Assembly (NCBI GenBank): GCA_051306415.1
Contig: JBPPNE010000312.1
Coordinates: 1-6,665, forward strand
Origin: CBDDRG01 sp051306415
Lineage (GTDB): Bacteria > Pseudomonadota > Gammaproteobacteria > Pseudomonadales > Porticoccaceae
Reading direction: 5' to 3'
DNA length: 6,665 bases
Shown here: positions 6,593 through 6,665 of the stretch, one piece after another
How positions within the stretch are numbered: position 1 is the stretch's first letter
How the letters are laid out: each line of letters opens with the position of its first letter
Notes under the pieces: model-generated
Database searches by the model: none
Seen by the model: only the letters and a program-made list of their open reading frames with translations
What the model was told of the DNA's origin: nothing
Program-made: the position numbers and the translations under genes

Positions 6593-6664
6593 TTAGTTGT
6601 CCTCGGGATCGTACCCGCCGAGTTCGCAGGCGACCCTCGTTAAATTTAGTCCAGCGGGCTGCCC
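6593..6664 (-). CDS. Possible 3' end of an upstream gene (partial, unidentified)
   Basis: On the - strand a frame open from the window edge ends at TAA (6593-6595), 48 bases before the synthetase ATG. Its last residues read TRVACELGGYDPEDN, which looks like a plausible protein tail with G/C-ending codons near the stop. A second frame ends earlier, at a TAA just inside the edge (about 6646-6648), with the tail GSPLD in consistently G/C-ending codons, and it competes as the true end. Only one can be right, and neither fragment is long enough to assign to a family. If either is real, the synthetase is an internal gene of a - strand operon. Low confidence. Confidence 0.2.
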   Translation of the reverse strand, partial: GQPAGLNLTRVACELGGYDPEDN

Positions 6665-6665
6665 A

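Noticed and set aside
6092..6643. 183-codon + strand frame running past the synthetase start
   Set aside because: Mostly antisense to the synthetase N-terminus, with no motif. The tail beyond 6545 is just the leader region read backwards.

Overview
The window looks like ordinary chromosome of a GC-rich Gram-negative bacterium, most likely a proteobacterium. This is inferred from the G/C-rich third codon positions, the Shine-Dalgarno-led ATG starts, a membrane-anchored M48 protease of the periplasmic BepA/LoiP kind, and an acyl-CoA synthetase of a type common in proteobacterial fatty-acid or aromatic/steroid catabolism. I cannot name the species. I saw no rRNA, tRNA, CRISPR array, insertion sequence or phage structural gene.

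Left part (1-1772, + strand): the 3' end of a VOC (glyoxalase/bleomycin-resistance fold) protein whose usual metal ligands look mostly replaced; then a small four-helix membrane protein of unknown function; then, 20 bases later, an M48 zinc metalloprotease with intact HEXXH and EXXXD motifs. The last two probably share a transcript. A 215-base convergent intergenic stretch (1773-1987) follows, with no convincing gene or terminator.

Right part (1988-6665, - strand): transcription runs right to left. An acyl-CoA synthetase (AMP-forming; 4934-6544) is followed 81 bases downstream by a 954-residue protein (1988-4852). That protein joins four recognisable modules: a peptidoglycan-binding domain, a GH19 chitinase/lysozyme-like domain, a papain-type (C1) cysteine peptidase with its Cys/His/Asn set in place, and an alpha/beta serine hydrolase (lipase-like) with a GHSAG nucleophile elbow. 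It has no signal peptide. This is the most unusual item in the window: one polypeptide apparently able to attack peptidoglycan, peptide bonds and ester bonds. At the right edge there may be the last codons of another - strand gene upstream of the synthetase.

The two halves are convergent and show no clear functional link. The synthetase belongs to acyl/fatty-acid metabolism. The M48 protease and small membrane protein suggest envelope maintenance. The multidomain hydrolase suggests a cell-wall or inter-bacterial role, which is inference only.
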